64,000 bases of DNA from PKWO01 sp036384915 (GTDB lineage Bacteria > Pseudomonadota > Gammaproteobacteria > Burkholderiales > Burkholderiaceae_D), in contig DASVLJ010000060.1 of NCBI GenBank assembly GCA_036384915.1, positions 38,810 through 102,809 on the forward strand, written 5' to 3'. Of the stretch, positions 41,732 to 49,750 are shown piece after piece. The stretch's first letter is position 1. Every line of letters begins with the position of its first letter. The notes under the pieces were generated by a model. It saw only the letters and a list, made by a program, of their open reading frames with translations. It was not told the DNA's origin and searched no databases. Made by a program: the position numbers and the translations under genes.

Positions 41732-42889
41732 ATGTTGCATAAACTTCAGGCACTGACGGCAGCAATCGCACTCGGCTGGGCGTTTTCCGCCCTGGCCGCC
41801 GACCCGATCAAGATCGGTGTATCCGGCCCCTACACGGGCGGCTCGGCCCCGATGGGCGTTTCCATGCGCGACGGCGTCAAGCTGGCCGCCGCCGAAATCA
41901 ACGCCAAGGGCGGCGTGCTGGGCCGCCAGATCCAGCTCGTCGAGCGCGACGACGAAGCCAAGAACGAACGCGGCGTGCAAGTCGCGCAGGAATTGATCAA
42001 CAAGGAAGGTGTGGTTGCCACGGTCGGCTTCATCAACACCGGCGTGGCGCTGGCTTCGCAAACCTTCTATGAAGACGCCAAGATCCCCGTGATCGACAAT
42101 GTGGCCACCGGCTCCAAGGTGACCCAGCAATTCCCCGACAAGCCCGATAACTATGTGTTCCGCAATGCCGCCAACGACACGATCCAGTCGGCCATGATCG
42201 TGGAAGAGGCCATCGGCAAACACAAGTTCACCAAGGTCGCCATCCTGGCCGACTCGACCAATTACGGCCAGCTCGGCCGGGCCGACCTCGAGGCGCAACT
42301 GCAAAAGAAGGGCATCACTGCCGTTGCGGTGGAAAAATACAACCTCAAGGACGTCGATATGACGGCCCAGCTCTTGCGCGCCAAGCAGGCCGGTGCGCAA
42401 TGCGTGTTGACTTATGGCATCGGCCCGGAATTGGCGCAGATTGCCAACGGCATGGAGAAGCTGGGCTGGAAAGTGCCGATGATAGGCAGCTGGACGCTCT
42501 CGATGGCTAACTTCATCGACAATGCCGGCAAGAACGGCGACGGCGCCAAGATGCCGCAAACCTTCATCCAGGACCCGAACACGCCCAAGCGCAAGGCTTT
42601 CATCGACGCTTATTTGAAGGCCTACAATCCGCCCAACGGCCGCATTCCTTCGCCGGTTTCGGCCGCTCAGGGTTACGACTCGATCTACCTGCTGGCTGCC
42701 GCGATCAAGCAGGCAGGCACCACCGACGGCCCGAAGGTGCGCGCGGCGCTGGAAAACCTCAAGGACAAGGTCGAAGGCGTAGTGACGACGTACGACAAGC
42801 CCTTCACGCATGACGACCACGAAGCGATCAAGGCGTCGATGGTGGTGTTCGGCGAAGTGTCGGGCGGCCACGTTATCCACGCGAAATAA
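41732..42889 (+). CDS. Branched-chain amino acid-type ABC transporter solute-binding protein
   Basis: A 385-residue periplasmic protein from ATG 41732 (signal peptide KLQALTAAIALGWAFSALAA). It is a Leu/Ile/Val-binding fold (DPIKIGVSGPYTGGSAPMGV, RDGVKLAAAEINAKGGVLG, QLVERDDEAKNERGVQVAQE). It delivers ligand to the permeases encoded downstream. Ligand could be branched-chain amino acids, or amides or aromatic acids as in other members. The operon is interrupted downstream by a 296-bp structured repeat before livH. Confidence 0.88.
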   Translation: MLHKLQALTAAIALGWAFSALAADPIKIGVSGPYTGGSAPMGVSMRDGVKLAAAEINAKGGVLGRQIQLVERDDEAKNERGVQVAQELINKEGVVATVGFINTGVALASQTFYEDAKIPVIDNVATGSKVTQQFPDKPDNYVFRNAANDTIQSAMIVEEAIGKHKFTKVAILADSTNYGQLGRADLEAQLQKKGITAVAVEKYNLKDVDMTAQLLRAKQAGAQCVLTYGIGPELAQIANGMEKLGWKVPMIGSWTLSMANFIDNAGKNGDGAKMPQTFIQDPNTPKRKAFIDAYLKAYNPPNGRIPSPVSAAQGYDSIYLLAAAIKQAGTTDGPKVRAALENLKDKVEGVVTTYDKPFTHDDHEAIKASMVVFGEVSGGHVIHAK

Positions 42890-42922
42890 GCGCTCGACAA
42901 GTATTCGGGCAAGAGCATGACC

Positions 42923-43218
42923 GGGCGGACCAGTTAAGAGCCTGTTTATGCTCTGTTTGGCATGCACGTTCGAGCACAAAGGGATGCAGTGCAAGGCGCG
43001 GCGCGCCGCTCAGGGTGGTCCCCTGAGCAAGCGCCGCAACACCGCAATGCGCCCTTTTCGCTCGAACCCTTCGGGCAACTTCGTAAACCGGTCGCCTGCG
43101 TTGTTGCAGCTCCTTGCCGTAGCCCCGCTACGTCGCGTCGCTGCGCCTAGCATTCGACCGGTTTGCGAAGCTGCGTGCATGCCAAACAGAGCATAAACAG
43201 GCTCTAACTGGCCCGCCC
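42923..43218. repeat. MITE-like cloverleaf repeat inside the liv operon
   Basis: Outer inverted arms of about 45 bp (42923-42968 and 43174-43218, of which a 32-bp core, 42937-42968 with 43174-43205, is perfect) enclose two inner hairpins, one at 42968-43067 (GTTCGAGC/GCTCGAAC) and one at 43079-43170 (16-bp arms, one mismatch). It lies wholly between the binding-protein gene and livH. No transposase is encoded; an 82-codon frame across it is a by-product. It is consistent with a miniature inverted-repeat element or a repeat-family cruciform. Confidence 0.85.
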
Positions 43219-43242
43219 GATTTTTAACTGCTTGGTGCACAC

Positions 43243-44139
43243 ATGGAAACTTTCCTGCAACTGATCGTCAGCGGCGCCGTGCTCGGCATGATTTACGCCG
43301 TCGTCGCCTTCGGCTATCAACTGACCTTCGCCACGTCCGGCACGCTCAATTTCGGCCAGGGCGAGGCCTTGATGCTTGGCGCGCTGGCCGGCTTGAGCAT
43401 CGCCGGCAACGTGCTGGGCGGGCCTTACATCAATTACTGGCTGATGATTCCTCTGGTGATGATATTCGGGGCGGCGCAAGGCATGCTCGTGGAATGGATC
43501 GCGGTGCGGCCCTCGATCAAGATCAAGTCCGAATTCGGCTGGATCATGTCGACCATCGCGCTAGCCATCATCTTCAAGAATGTCGCGGAAAACATCTGGG
43601 GCAAGGACGATTTGCCGTTTCCCTCGCCGCTGTCGACCGAGCCCATCACGGTCTTCGGCGTCAACGTGCAGCCGATGCAGATCCTGGTCGTAGTGGGAGC
43701 GCTTGCCATGATGGCCGCCGTGGAAGTGTTCAACCGCAAATCGATATACGGCAAGGCCGTGGTCGCCACCTCGAACGACCGCGATGCGGCCGGGCTGATG
43801 GGCATCAACACCAGCGCCGTGATCACGTTTTCCTATGCCTTGTCCTCGGCTGCCGCCGCGTTTGCCGGCGTACTGATCGCACCCTTGACCGCGACCGGTG
43901 CGACCATGGGCGCTTCGCTCGGCTTGAAGGCGTTTGCCGTGGCCATCATCGGCGGCCTGACTTCCGGCGTGGGCGCCATCGTCGGCGGCCTCATCCTGGG
44001 CATCTCGGAAAAACTGACCGGTTTCTATTTCCCCAACGGCACCGGCTATAGCGACGTGCCCGGCCTGATCCTGTTGCTGCTGGTGCTGTCGGTCAAACCG
44101 GCCGGCCTGTTCGGCAAAGTCGCCATCAAGAAAGTGTAA
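43243..44139 (+). CDS. livH: Branched-chain amino acid-type ABC permease LivH
   Basis: A 298-residue polytopic protein with eight or so membrane helices and the LivH-type opening (METFLQLIVSGAVLGMIYAV, then FATSGTLNFGQGEALMLGAL). Conserved permease features include MGASLGLKAFAVAIIGGLTS, the ATPase-contact loop region, near the C-terminus. It pairs with the LivM part of the next gene to form the membrane channel. It starts 24 bp after the inverted repeat ends, so its translation or transcription may be affected by that structure. Confidence 0.9.
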   Translation: METFLQLIVSGAVLGMIYAVVAFGYQLTFATSGTLNFGQGEALMLGALAGLSIAGNVLGGPYINYWLMIPLVMIFGAAQGMLVEWIAVRPSIKIKSEFGWIMSTIALAIIFKNVAENIWGKDDLPFPSPLSTEPITVFGVNVQPMQILVVVGALAMMAAVEVFNRKSIYGKAVVATSNDRDAAGLMGINTSAVITFSYALSSAAAAFAGVLIAPLTATGATMGASLGLKAFAVAIIGGLTSGVGAIVGGLILGISEKLTGFYFPNGTGYSDVPGLILLLLVLSVKPAGLFGKVAIKKV

Positions 44140-44147
44140 GCCTGGAT

Positions 44148-46160
44148 ATGTCGATCAAACTGCGCATCGTTTCCCTGCTCGGCGTGCTCGCGCTGCTGCT
44201 GATTCCCGTCGTCGAACACAATCCGTATTACGTGCACCTGGTCGAGATCGCGCTGATTTACGCGATCCTCTTGTTCGGCCTCGATATCGTGGTCGGCTAT
44301 ACCGGGCAAGTCTCGCTCGGCCATGCCGGCCTGTTCGGCATCGGTGCCTATACGGCCGGCGTGCTGGTGCTGAAATTCGCTTGGCCGTTCTATCTCGCGA
44401 TGCCTTGCGCCATCGCCGTGACGGCATTTTTCGGCTTGGTGCTCGCCCTGCCGGCCTTGCGTGTGACCGGCCCCTACCTGGCCATGGTGACGCTGGCCTT
44501 CGGCACCATCATCCAGACCCTGATCAACGAAATGACTTTCCTGACCAATGGGCCGCTGGGCATCACGCTGCACAAACCTGTGCTGTTTGCCGACAAGATC
44601 GCCGACAGCGAATTGCTGACCAAGGTGTTCGGCGAGCGCGCCGGCGAGGTCGACTACTACTACATCGTTGTGGTCATGCTGGTGCTCTCGCTGATCGTGA
44701 TCGACCGCATCGTCAAGTCGCACCTGGGCCGCGCCTTCCAGGCGCTGCGCGACAGCCCTATCGCTTCCGACTGCATGGGGGTTTCGGTCTACCGCTATAA
44801 GGTCTATGCCTTCGTCGTCAGCGCCGCATTGGCTGGGCTGGCCGGCAGCCTGTCGGCCTATTCGACCAAGTACATCTCGCCCAACACTTACGATTTCGAA
44901 CTCACGGTCACCTTCCTGCTTGCCGTCATCATGGGCGGGCGCAAGACGCGCAGCGGTGCCTTGGTCGGGGCGCTGATCGTGGTCATGCTGCCGAGTTTGC
45001 TGGCCGACATCGACCTTTTCCGCGAAATCACGACAGTCTGCGCCGTGCTGGGCGTCCTGATTGCGGGCTTCCTGCTGGCAACCAGGCGCAAGACCTGGCG
45101 CGAGGTCATCGTGCCGACCGTGGCCGTGGTGGCCATGGCCGGCGTGTCGTACAAGCTGGAAAACATCATCGACTGGCACTTCACGATTTTCGGCGCCATG
45201 ATCATGTTCGTCGTGTACTACCTGCAGGACGGCATCGTCGGCTTCATGCGCAACCTGTTCGGCCGTTGGCTGGTGCCGTCGAAGCACGTGCAGGCGGTCG
45301 CCGCCGGTAATGCGGGCAATGAGGCAACCAATAAGCAAGCCGGCGTGGTGCAGAGCGCGGCCGGTGCCGCATCGGGCTCCCCCATCCTGCGCGTGCAAAA
45401 CGTGCTGATGCAATTCGGCGGCTTGAAGGCGCTGAACCAGGTCAACCTCGACATCATGCAGGGCAGCGTGCACGGTCTGATCGGCCCTAACGGTTCTGGC
45501 AAGAGCACGATGATGAATGTGCTGACGGGCATCTACAAGCCCACGAGCGGCTCGGTCGAATTCGGCGGCAAGGCCATCTCCGGCAATACGCCGGCGGCCA
45601 TTGCGTTGGGCGGCGTGGCGCGTACTTTCCAGAACGTGCAATTGTTCGGCGAGATGACGGCCACCGAAAACGTGCTGGTCGGTTTGCACCACACCTTCAA
45701 GAGCAATATTGCCGACGTCATGCTGCACACGCCGCGCTATAAGCGCGAGGAAGCGGCGGCGCGCCAGCGTGCGGCGGCGATACTCGAATTCGTCGGCTTG
45801 TCCGACGTGGCAAACGAAGAGGCACGCAACCTGCCCTATGGCAAGCAGCGCCTGCTCGAAATCGGCCGTGCGCTCGGTTTGAACCCCAGCCTCTTGCTGC
45901 TCGATGAGCCGGCCGCCGGCTTGACCGCGCCCGACATCAAGGAGCTGGTCGCCATCATCCGCAAGATACGCGAGCACGGCATTACCATCATTCTGATCGA
46001 GCACCATATGGACGTGGTGATGTCGATTTCCGACACGGTTACTGTGCTTGATTTCGGGCAAAAGATCGCCGAAGGCAAGCCGGCCGAAGTGCAGGCCAAC
46101 GAGAAGGTAATCGAAGCCTATCTCGGCGGCGCAGAACAAACCGCGGCGGAAGGAGCCTGA
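44148..46160 (+). CDS. LivM-LivG fusion: ABC permease plus ATPase
   Basis: A 670-residue fusion. Residues 1-350 are a LivM-type permease (LFGLDIVVGYTGQVSLGHAG, LRVTGPYLAMVTLAFGTIIQ). An Ala/Gly linker with two extra hydrophobic segments precedes a LivG-type ATPase from about residue 405 with Walker A GPNGSGKSTM, the LivG form of the signature LPYGKQRLLEIGRAL and Walker B LLLLDEPAAGL. Fusion of the two is a known but minority arrangement. It keeps permease and ATPase at 1:1. Two bases separate it from livF. Confidence 0.92.
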   Translation: MSIKLRIVSLLGVLALLLIPVVEHNPYYVHLVEIALIYAILLFGLDIVVGYTGQVSLGHAGLFGIGAYTAGVLVLKFAWPFYLAMPCAIAVTAFFGLVLALPALRVTGPYLAMVTLAFGTIIQTLINEMTFLTNGPLGITLHKPVLFADKIADSELLTKVFGERAGEVDYYYIVVVMLVLSLIVIDRIVKSHLGRAFQALRDSPIASDCMGVSVYRYKVYAFVVSAALAGLAGSLSAYSTKYISPNTYDFELTVTFLLAVIMGGRKTRSGALVGALIVVMLPSLLADIDLFREITTVCAVLGVLIAGFLLATRRKTWREVIVPTVAVVAMAGVSYKLENIIDWHFTIFGAMIMFVVYYLQDGIVGFMRNLFGRWLVPSKHVQAVAAGNAGNEATNKQAGVVQSAAGAASGSPILRVQNVLMQFGGLKALNQVNLDIMQGSVHGLIGPNGSGKSTMMNVLTGIYKPTSGSVEFGGKAISGNTPAAIALGGVARTFQNVQLFGEMTATENVLVGLHHTFKSNIADVMLHTPRYKREEAAARQRAAAILEFVGLSDVANEEARNLPYGKQRLLEIGRALGLNPSLLLLDEPAAGLTAPDIKELVAIIRKIREHGITIILIEHHMDVVMSISDTVTVLDFGQKIAEGKPAEVQANEKVIEAYLGGAEQTAAEGA

Positions 46161-46161
46161 G

Positions 46162-46884
46162 ATGCTGAACATTGCCAACCTCCACGCCGCCTACGGCAAG
46201 GTCGAAGTGCTGCACGGCATATCGCTCGAGGTGCCCAAGGGCAAGGTCGTCACATTGATCGGTTCCAACGGCGCCGGCAAGACCACCACCATGCGCGCCA
46301 TCTCGGGCATGATCAAACCGAAGAGCGGCAGTGTGACGCTGGCCGGACGGGATGTGACGGGCCAGCCTTCGCACAAGATCGCGCGCGCCGGCCTGGCGCA
46401 TTCGCCGGAAGGGCGGCGCGTGTTTTCCAGCATGAGCGTCATGGATAATTTGTTGCTCGGCGCCTTCCCGCGCTTCACGCGTGCGCGCACGCGTGGAGAC
46501 GTCAAGGCCGATCTGGAAAAGGCGATGGAGTTGTTTCCGCGTCTGGCTGAGCGGCGCCATCAGTTGGCCGGCACCTTGTCCGGCGGCGAGCAGCAAATGC
46601 TGGCGATGGCACGGGCGGTGATGCTCAAGCCGGAAGTGATTCTGCTCGATGAACCTTCGATGGGTTTGGCACCCATTTTGGTCGAGGAAGTGTTTCGCAT
46701 CATCGCGCGCTTGAAGGAGCAGGGCGTGACCATGCTGCTGGTCGAACAATTTGCCGCTGCGGCCTTGAACGTGGCCGACTATGGCTATGTGCTGGAGAAC
46801 GGGCGCATCTCGGTGCATGGAGAGGCGGAGAAGTTGAAGAACGATCCGGCGGTGAAGGCGGCTTACCTGGGCGGGGCGCACTAG
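46162..46884 (+). CDS. livF: Branched-chain amino acid-type ABC ATPase LivF
   Basis: A 240-residue ATPase with Walker A GSNGAGKTTTM, signature LSGGEQQML and Walker B VILLDEPSMGL. It is the second ATPase of the Liv complex, paired with the fused LivG domain. Its start is two bases from the previous stop, so translation is coupled. A REP-like palindrome follows its stop. Confidence 0.92.
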   Translation: MLNIANLHAAYGKVEVLHGISLEVPKGKVVTLIGSNGAGKTTTMRAISGMIKPKSGSVTLAGRDVTGQPSHKIARAGLAHSPEGRRVFSSMSVMDNLLLGAFPRFTRARTRGDVKADLEKAMELFPRLAERRHQLAGTLSGGEQQMLAMARAVMLKPEVILLDEPSMGLAPILVEEVFRIIARLKEQGVTMLLVEQFAAAALNVADYGYVLENGRISVHGEAEKLKNDPAVKAAYLGGAH

Positions 46885-46895
46885 TCTTGTTTGGC

Positions 46896-47001
46896 AGGTT
46901 GGTGCCGAGCGTAAGCGAAGCCCAACATCCGCACGTTGAACCGGCGCACACGATAGCGCTGCGCTCCGACGTTGGGCTTCGCTTACGCTCAGCACCAACC
47001 T
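46896..47001. repeat. REP-like palindrome between convergent genes
   Basis: 31-bp arms (46896-46926 and 46971-47001, one mismatch) containing GTTGGGCTTCGCTTACGC on one strand. It lies between the convergent livF and BON genes and could end transcripts from both sides. The arm sequence is typical of dispersed REP-family elements. Confidence 0.8.
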
Positions 47002-47014
47002 ACTGAATCAGTTC

Positions 47015-47314
47015 TTATTTCAACTGGATATTGTTCTGCACCGAAACCACCCCCTCAACCGAGCTGGCATCGGCCACCGCCTGTGCAATGCTGGTCTGCA
47101 GCGTGACATAGCCGGTCAGCTTCACCACGCCTCTGTTTGTTTCAACCTGGATCTGCAAGCCCTTCAAGGCGAAATCGTCGACCAGTTTGGCCTTGACCTT
47201 GGCCGTGATCACGCTGTCGTCGATTACCTGGCCCGTGCTTTCGCGGTCGGCCGTCGCGGCGCAGCCCGCGAGCAAGACGGATGCGATAAAAAACGATAAT
47301 TTGGCGGATTGCAT
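47015..47314 (-). CDS. BON-domain lipoprotein
   Basis: A 99-residue protein from ATG 47314. The signal peptide ends in the lipobox LLAGCAAT. One BON domain follows (IDDSVITAKVKAKLVDDFAL, VVKLTGYVTLQTSIAQAVAD, VVSVQNNIQLK), a fold that binds phospholipid or envelope components; OsmY and DolP are relatives. The protein is likely anchored in the outer membrane and stress-related. It has a divergent aminotransferase gene upstream. Confidence 0.85.
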   Translation of the reverse strand: MQSAKLSFFIASVLLAGCAATADRESTGQVIDDSVITAKVKAKLVDDFALKGLQIQVETNRGVVKLTGYVTLQTSIAQAVADASSVEGVVSVQNNIQLK

Positions 47315-47484
47315 GATGGGGCTCCATGTTGTTTTGCTTTTCGCTTCAGACCTGTGCAGATCGTCGAAGTTCCTATTCTCTTGCATCAATGCAATTCGGT
47401 TGGCCTGCACCAGTTTGGCGCGCGGTGGCGGGCTGAAGCGGCACGGATCGGCTATCCTATAGGGCAATTTTGAAGGAGAGCATC

Positions 47485-48675
47485 ATGTTGGAAAATCTGC
47501 AGGCAACGCCCGGTGACTCGCTGATCGCCTTGATGGGCGCCTATCGTGCCGACCCGCGTCCAGAAAAGATTGACGTCGGCGTAGGCGTCTACCGTGACGA
47601 ACAAGGCCGCACGCCGGTCATGAAAGCGGTCAAGGAAGCCGAGCAAATGCTGTTCAATGCGCAAGAGACCAAGGCCTATGTCGGCCTGGCCGGCGATTTG
47701 CGCTTCAATGCGGCGCTGGTCGAGATGGTGTTCGGCGCCAATGCCGCGACGTTGGGCGAACGTGTGCGCGCCGTGCAAACCACGGGCGGCTGCGGCGCCC
47801 TGCGCGCACTGCTCGACCTGGTCGCGCTGGCGCGGCCCGATGCCACGGTCTGGGTCAGCGATCCGACCTGGCTCAACCATATTCCGCTGGTCAAGTCGGC
47901 ACGCCTGAAGCTCGCCACCTACCCCTACTACGACAATGCCAACAGCAAGGTACGCTTCGAGGAAATGAGCGCCTGCCTGGCACAACTGGGGCCCTCGGAC
48001 GTGGTGTTGCTGCACGGTGCCTGCCACAACCCCACCGGGGCTGACCTGACCGAAGAGCAATGGGACAGCATCGCCGAGCTGGCCGAAAAGCGCGGCTTCC
48101 TGCCTTTCGTCGATCTGGCTTATCTCGGCCTGGGGCGCGGCCTGGAAGAGGATGCCTATGGCGTGCGCCGTATCGCCGAGCGCGTGCCCGAGATGCTGGT
48201 TGCCGTATCGTGCTCGAAAAACTTCGGTCTGTATCGCGAACGCACCGGTTGCGCGATGCTCTTGCACCGTCAGCCGCAGACCGCGCAACTGGCCTACGAT
48301 AACCTGCTGGTGGTCTTGCGCGGCAATTACTCGATGCCGCCTGACCATGGCGCGGCCACCGTGGTCGGCGTGCTGTCCGACCCCGCCTTGCGCAAGTCCT
48401 GGGAAGACGAACTCGGTGCCATGCGCACGCGCATCGGCGAATTGCGCGCAGCCGTATCGGCCCAGTTCCGCGCCAAACTCGGCAACGGCAGGTTCGACCA
48501 CGTGGCCAAGCAGTACGGCATGTTCTCGCTGCTTGGTCTCTCCGCCGATCAGGTCAAAATCCTGCGCGAGCAGCATGCCATCTACATGCCCGGCGACAGC
48601 CGCACCAACGTGGCCGGCTTGCAGCAGCAACAGATCGCGCGCTTCGTCGACGCCGTAGTATCGGTTTGCAATTAA
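47485..48675 (+). CDS. Aromatic / aspartate-type aminotransferase
   Basis: A 396-residue class I PLP enzyme from ATG 47485 after GAAGGAGAG. The PLP lysine is Lys245 in SCSKNFGLYRERTG; CHNPTGADLTEEQW and MPPDHGAATV are further family motifs. The length and subgroup-I features fit TyrB/AspC-type enzymes that convert aromatic amino acids or aspartate with 2-oxoglutarate. It is 13 bp from the ketopantoate-reductase-like gene on the same strand. Confidence 0.88.
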   Translation: MLENLQATPGDSLIALMGAYRADPRPEKIDVGVGVYRDEQGRTPVMKAVKEAEQMLFNAQETKAYVGLAGDLRFNAALVEMVFGANAATLGERVRAVQTTGGCGALRALLDLVALARPDATVWVSDPTWLNHIPLVKSARLKLATYPYYDNANSKVRFEEMSACLAQLGPSDVVLLHGACHNPTGADLTEEQWDSIAELAEKRGFLPFVDLAYLGLGRGLEEDAYGVRRIAERVPEMLVAVSCSKNFGLYRERTGCAMLLHRQPQTAQLAYDNLLVVLRGNYSMPPDHGAATVVGVLSDPALRKSWEDELGAMRTRIGELRAAVSAQFRAKLGNGRFDHVAKQYGMFSLLGLSADQVKILREQHAIYMPGDSRTNVAGLQQQQIARFVDAVVSVCN

Positions 48676-48688
48676 ACCCGGAGGCGGC

Positions 48689-49672
48689 ATGAAAGTCTGC
48701 ATCATCGGTGCCGGCGCCATCGGCGGTTTCATCGGTACCAGGCTGGCCTTGAAGGGGCAGTGCGAAGTCAGTGCGATTGCGCGCGGCGCCACGCTGGCCG
48801 CATTGCGGCAGCACGGCTGGCGTCTGCAACAACAGGGTGAACTGTTGAGCGCTCCGGTTCGCGCCGCCGAGTCCGCCGCCGAGCTCGGGGTGCAAGACGT
48901 GGTGGTGATCGCTGTCAAGGGCCCGGCGCTAGGCGCGGTGGCCGACAGTATTGCGCCCCTGCTCGGGCCCGGCACTATTGTGTTGCCCGCCATGAATGGC
49001 GTGACCTGGTGGTTCGGCGAAGGTTTGCATGGCTTGGGCGAGGCGCCGCTGGAAAGCGTGGACCCGGGGGGGCGTATCGCCGCACGCATTCCGCTTTCGC
49101 ACGTGATCGGTTGCGTGGTGCATGCCAGCACGTTGACGTCCGAACCGGGCCTGGTGCAGCACAAGATGGGCCAGGGTTTGATCATCGGCGAACCGTCCGG
49201 CGAACCGCAGGAGCGCACGAAGAAGCTCGGCGCGCTGCTCTCCGACGCCGGATTCGACGTCAAGGTGTCGTCGAACATCCGCTACGACATCTGGTACAAA
49301 CTCTGGGGCAACATGACCGCCAACCCGATCTCGGCCATCACGGGCGCCACGCTCGACCGCATCCTGGCCGATCCGCTGGTGAAGAAATTTTGTCAGGACG
49401 CCATGCGTGAAGCGGCTGAAATCGGCAAGCGCATCGGCTGCGAAGTGACCGAGACGCCGGAAGACCGCCACGTCATTACGCGCAAGCTCGGCGCGTTCAA
49501 GACGTCGATGCTGCAGGACGTGGAGGCGGGGCGTGCGATCGAGCTCGACAGTATCGTCGGTGCGGTGCAGGAGATGGGCACGCGCTTGGGGCTGGCTACG
49601 CCGAATGTGGATGCCTTGCTCGGAATCACACGGTTGTTTGGTCGCGTACACAGCTTGTATCCGGAAGCATAA
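48689..49672 (+). CDS. panE: 2-dehydropantoate 2-reductase-like protein
   Basis: A 327-residue protein. The N-terminal Rossmann motif KVCIIGAGAIGGFIGTRLA binds NADP(H), and the C-terminal helical domain has YKLWGNMTANPISAITGAT with the family Lys/Asn pair. PanE reduces ketopantoate to pantoate in pantothenate synthesis; paralogues act on other 2-oxo acids, so the symbol is tentative. It ends 78 bp from a convergent gene. Confidence 0.75.
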   Translation: MKVCIIGAGAIGGFIGTRLALKGQCEVSAIARGATLAALRQHGWRLQQQGELLSAPVRAAESAAELGVQDVVVIAVKGPALGAVADSIAPLLGPGTIVLPAMNGVTWWFGEGLHGLGEAPLESVDPGGRIAARIPLSHVIGCVVHASTLTSEPGLVQHKMGQGLIIGEPSGEPQERTKKLGALLSDAGFDVKVSSNIRYDIWYKLWGNMTANPISAITGATLDRILADPLVKKFCQDAMREAAEIGKRIGCEVTETPEDRHVITRKLGAFKTSMLQDVEAGRAIELDSIVGAVQEMGTRLGLATPNVDALLGITRLFGRVHSLYPEA

Positions 49673-49750
49673 GTCACCTCTCGCCGGCGGGCGCGGGGAG
49701 CCCGGTAGCCGATTCGTGGCGCGGGCATGAATTGCTCGCTCCACGAACTT

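Noticed and set aside
42948..43196. 82-codon open frame inside the liv-operon repeat
   Set aside because: It lies wholly within the inverted-repeat element and has no ribosome site or protein-like pattern.
44046..46178. 710-codon minus-strand frame opposite the LivM-LivG fusion
   Set aside because: The plus strand encodes all permease and ATPase motifs. The antisense product is His/Gln/Asp-rich with no family.
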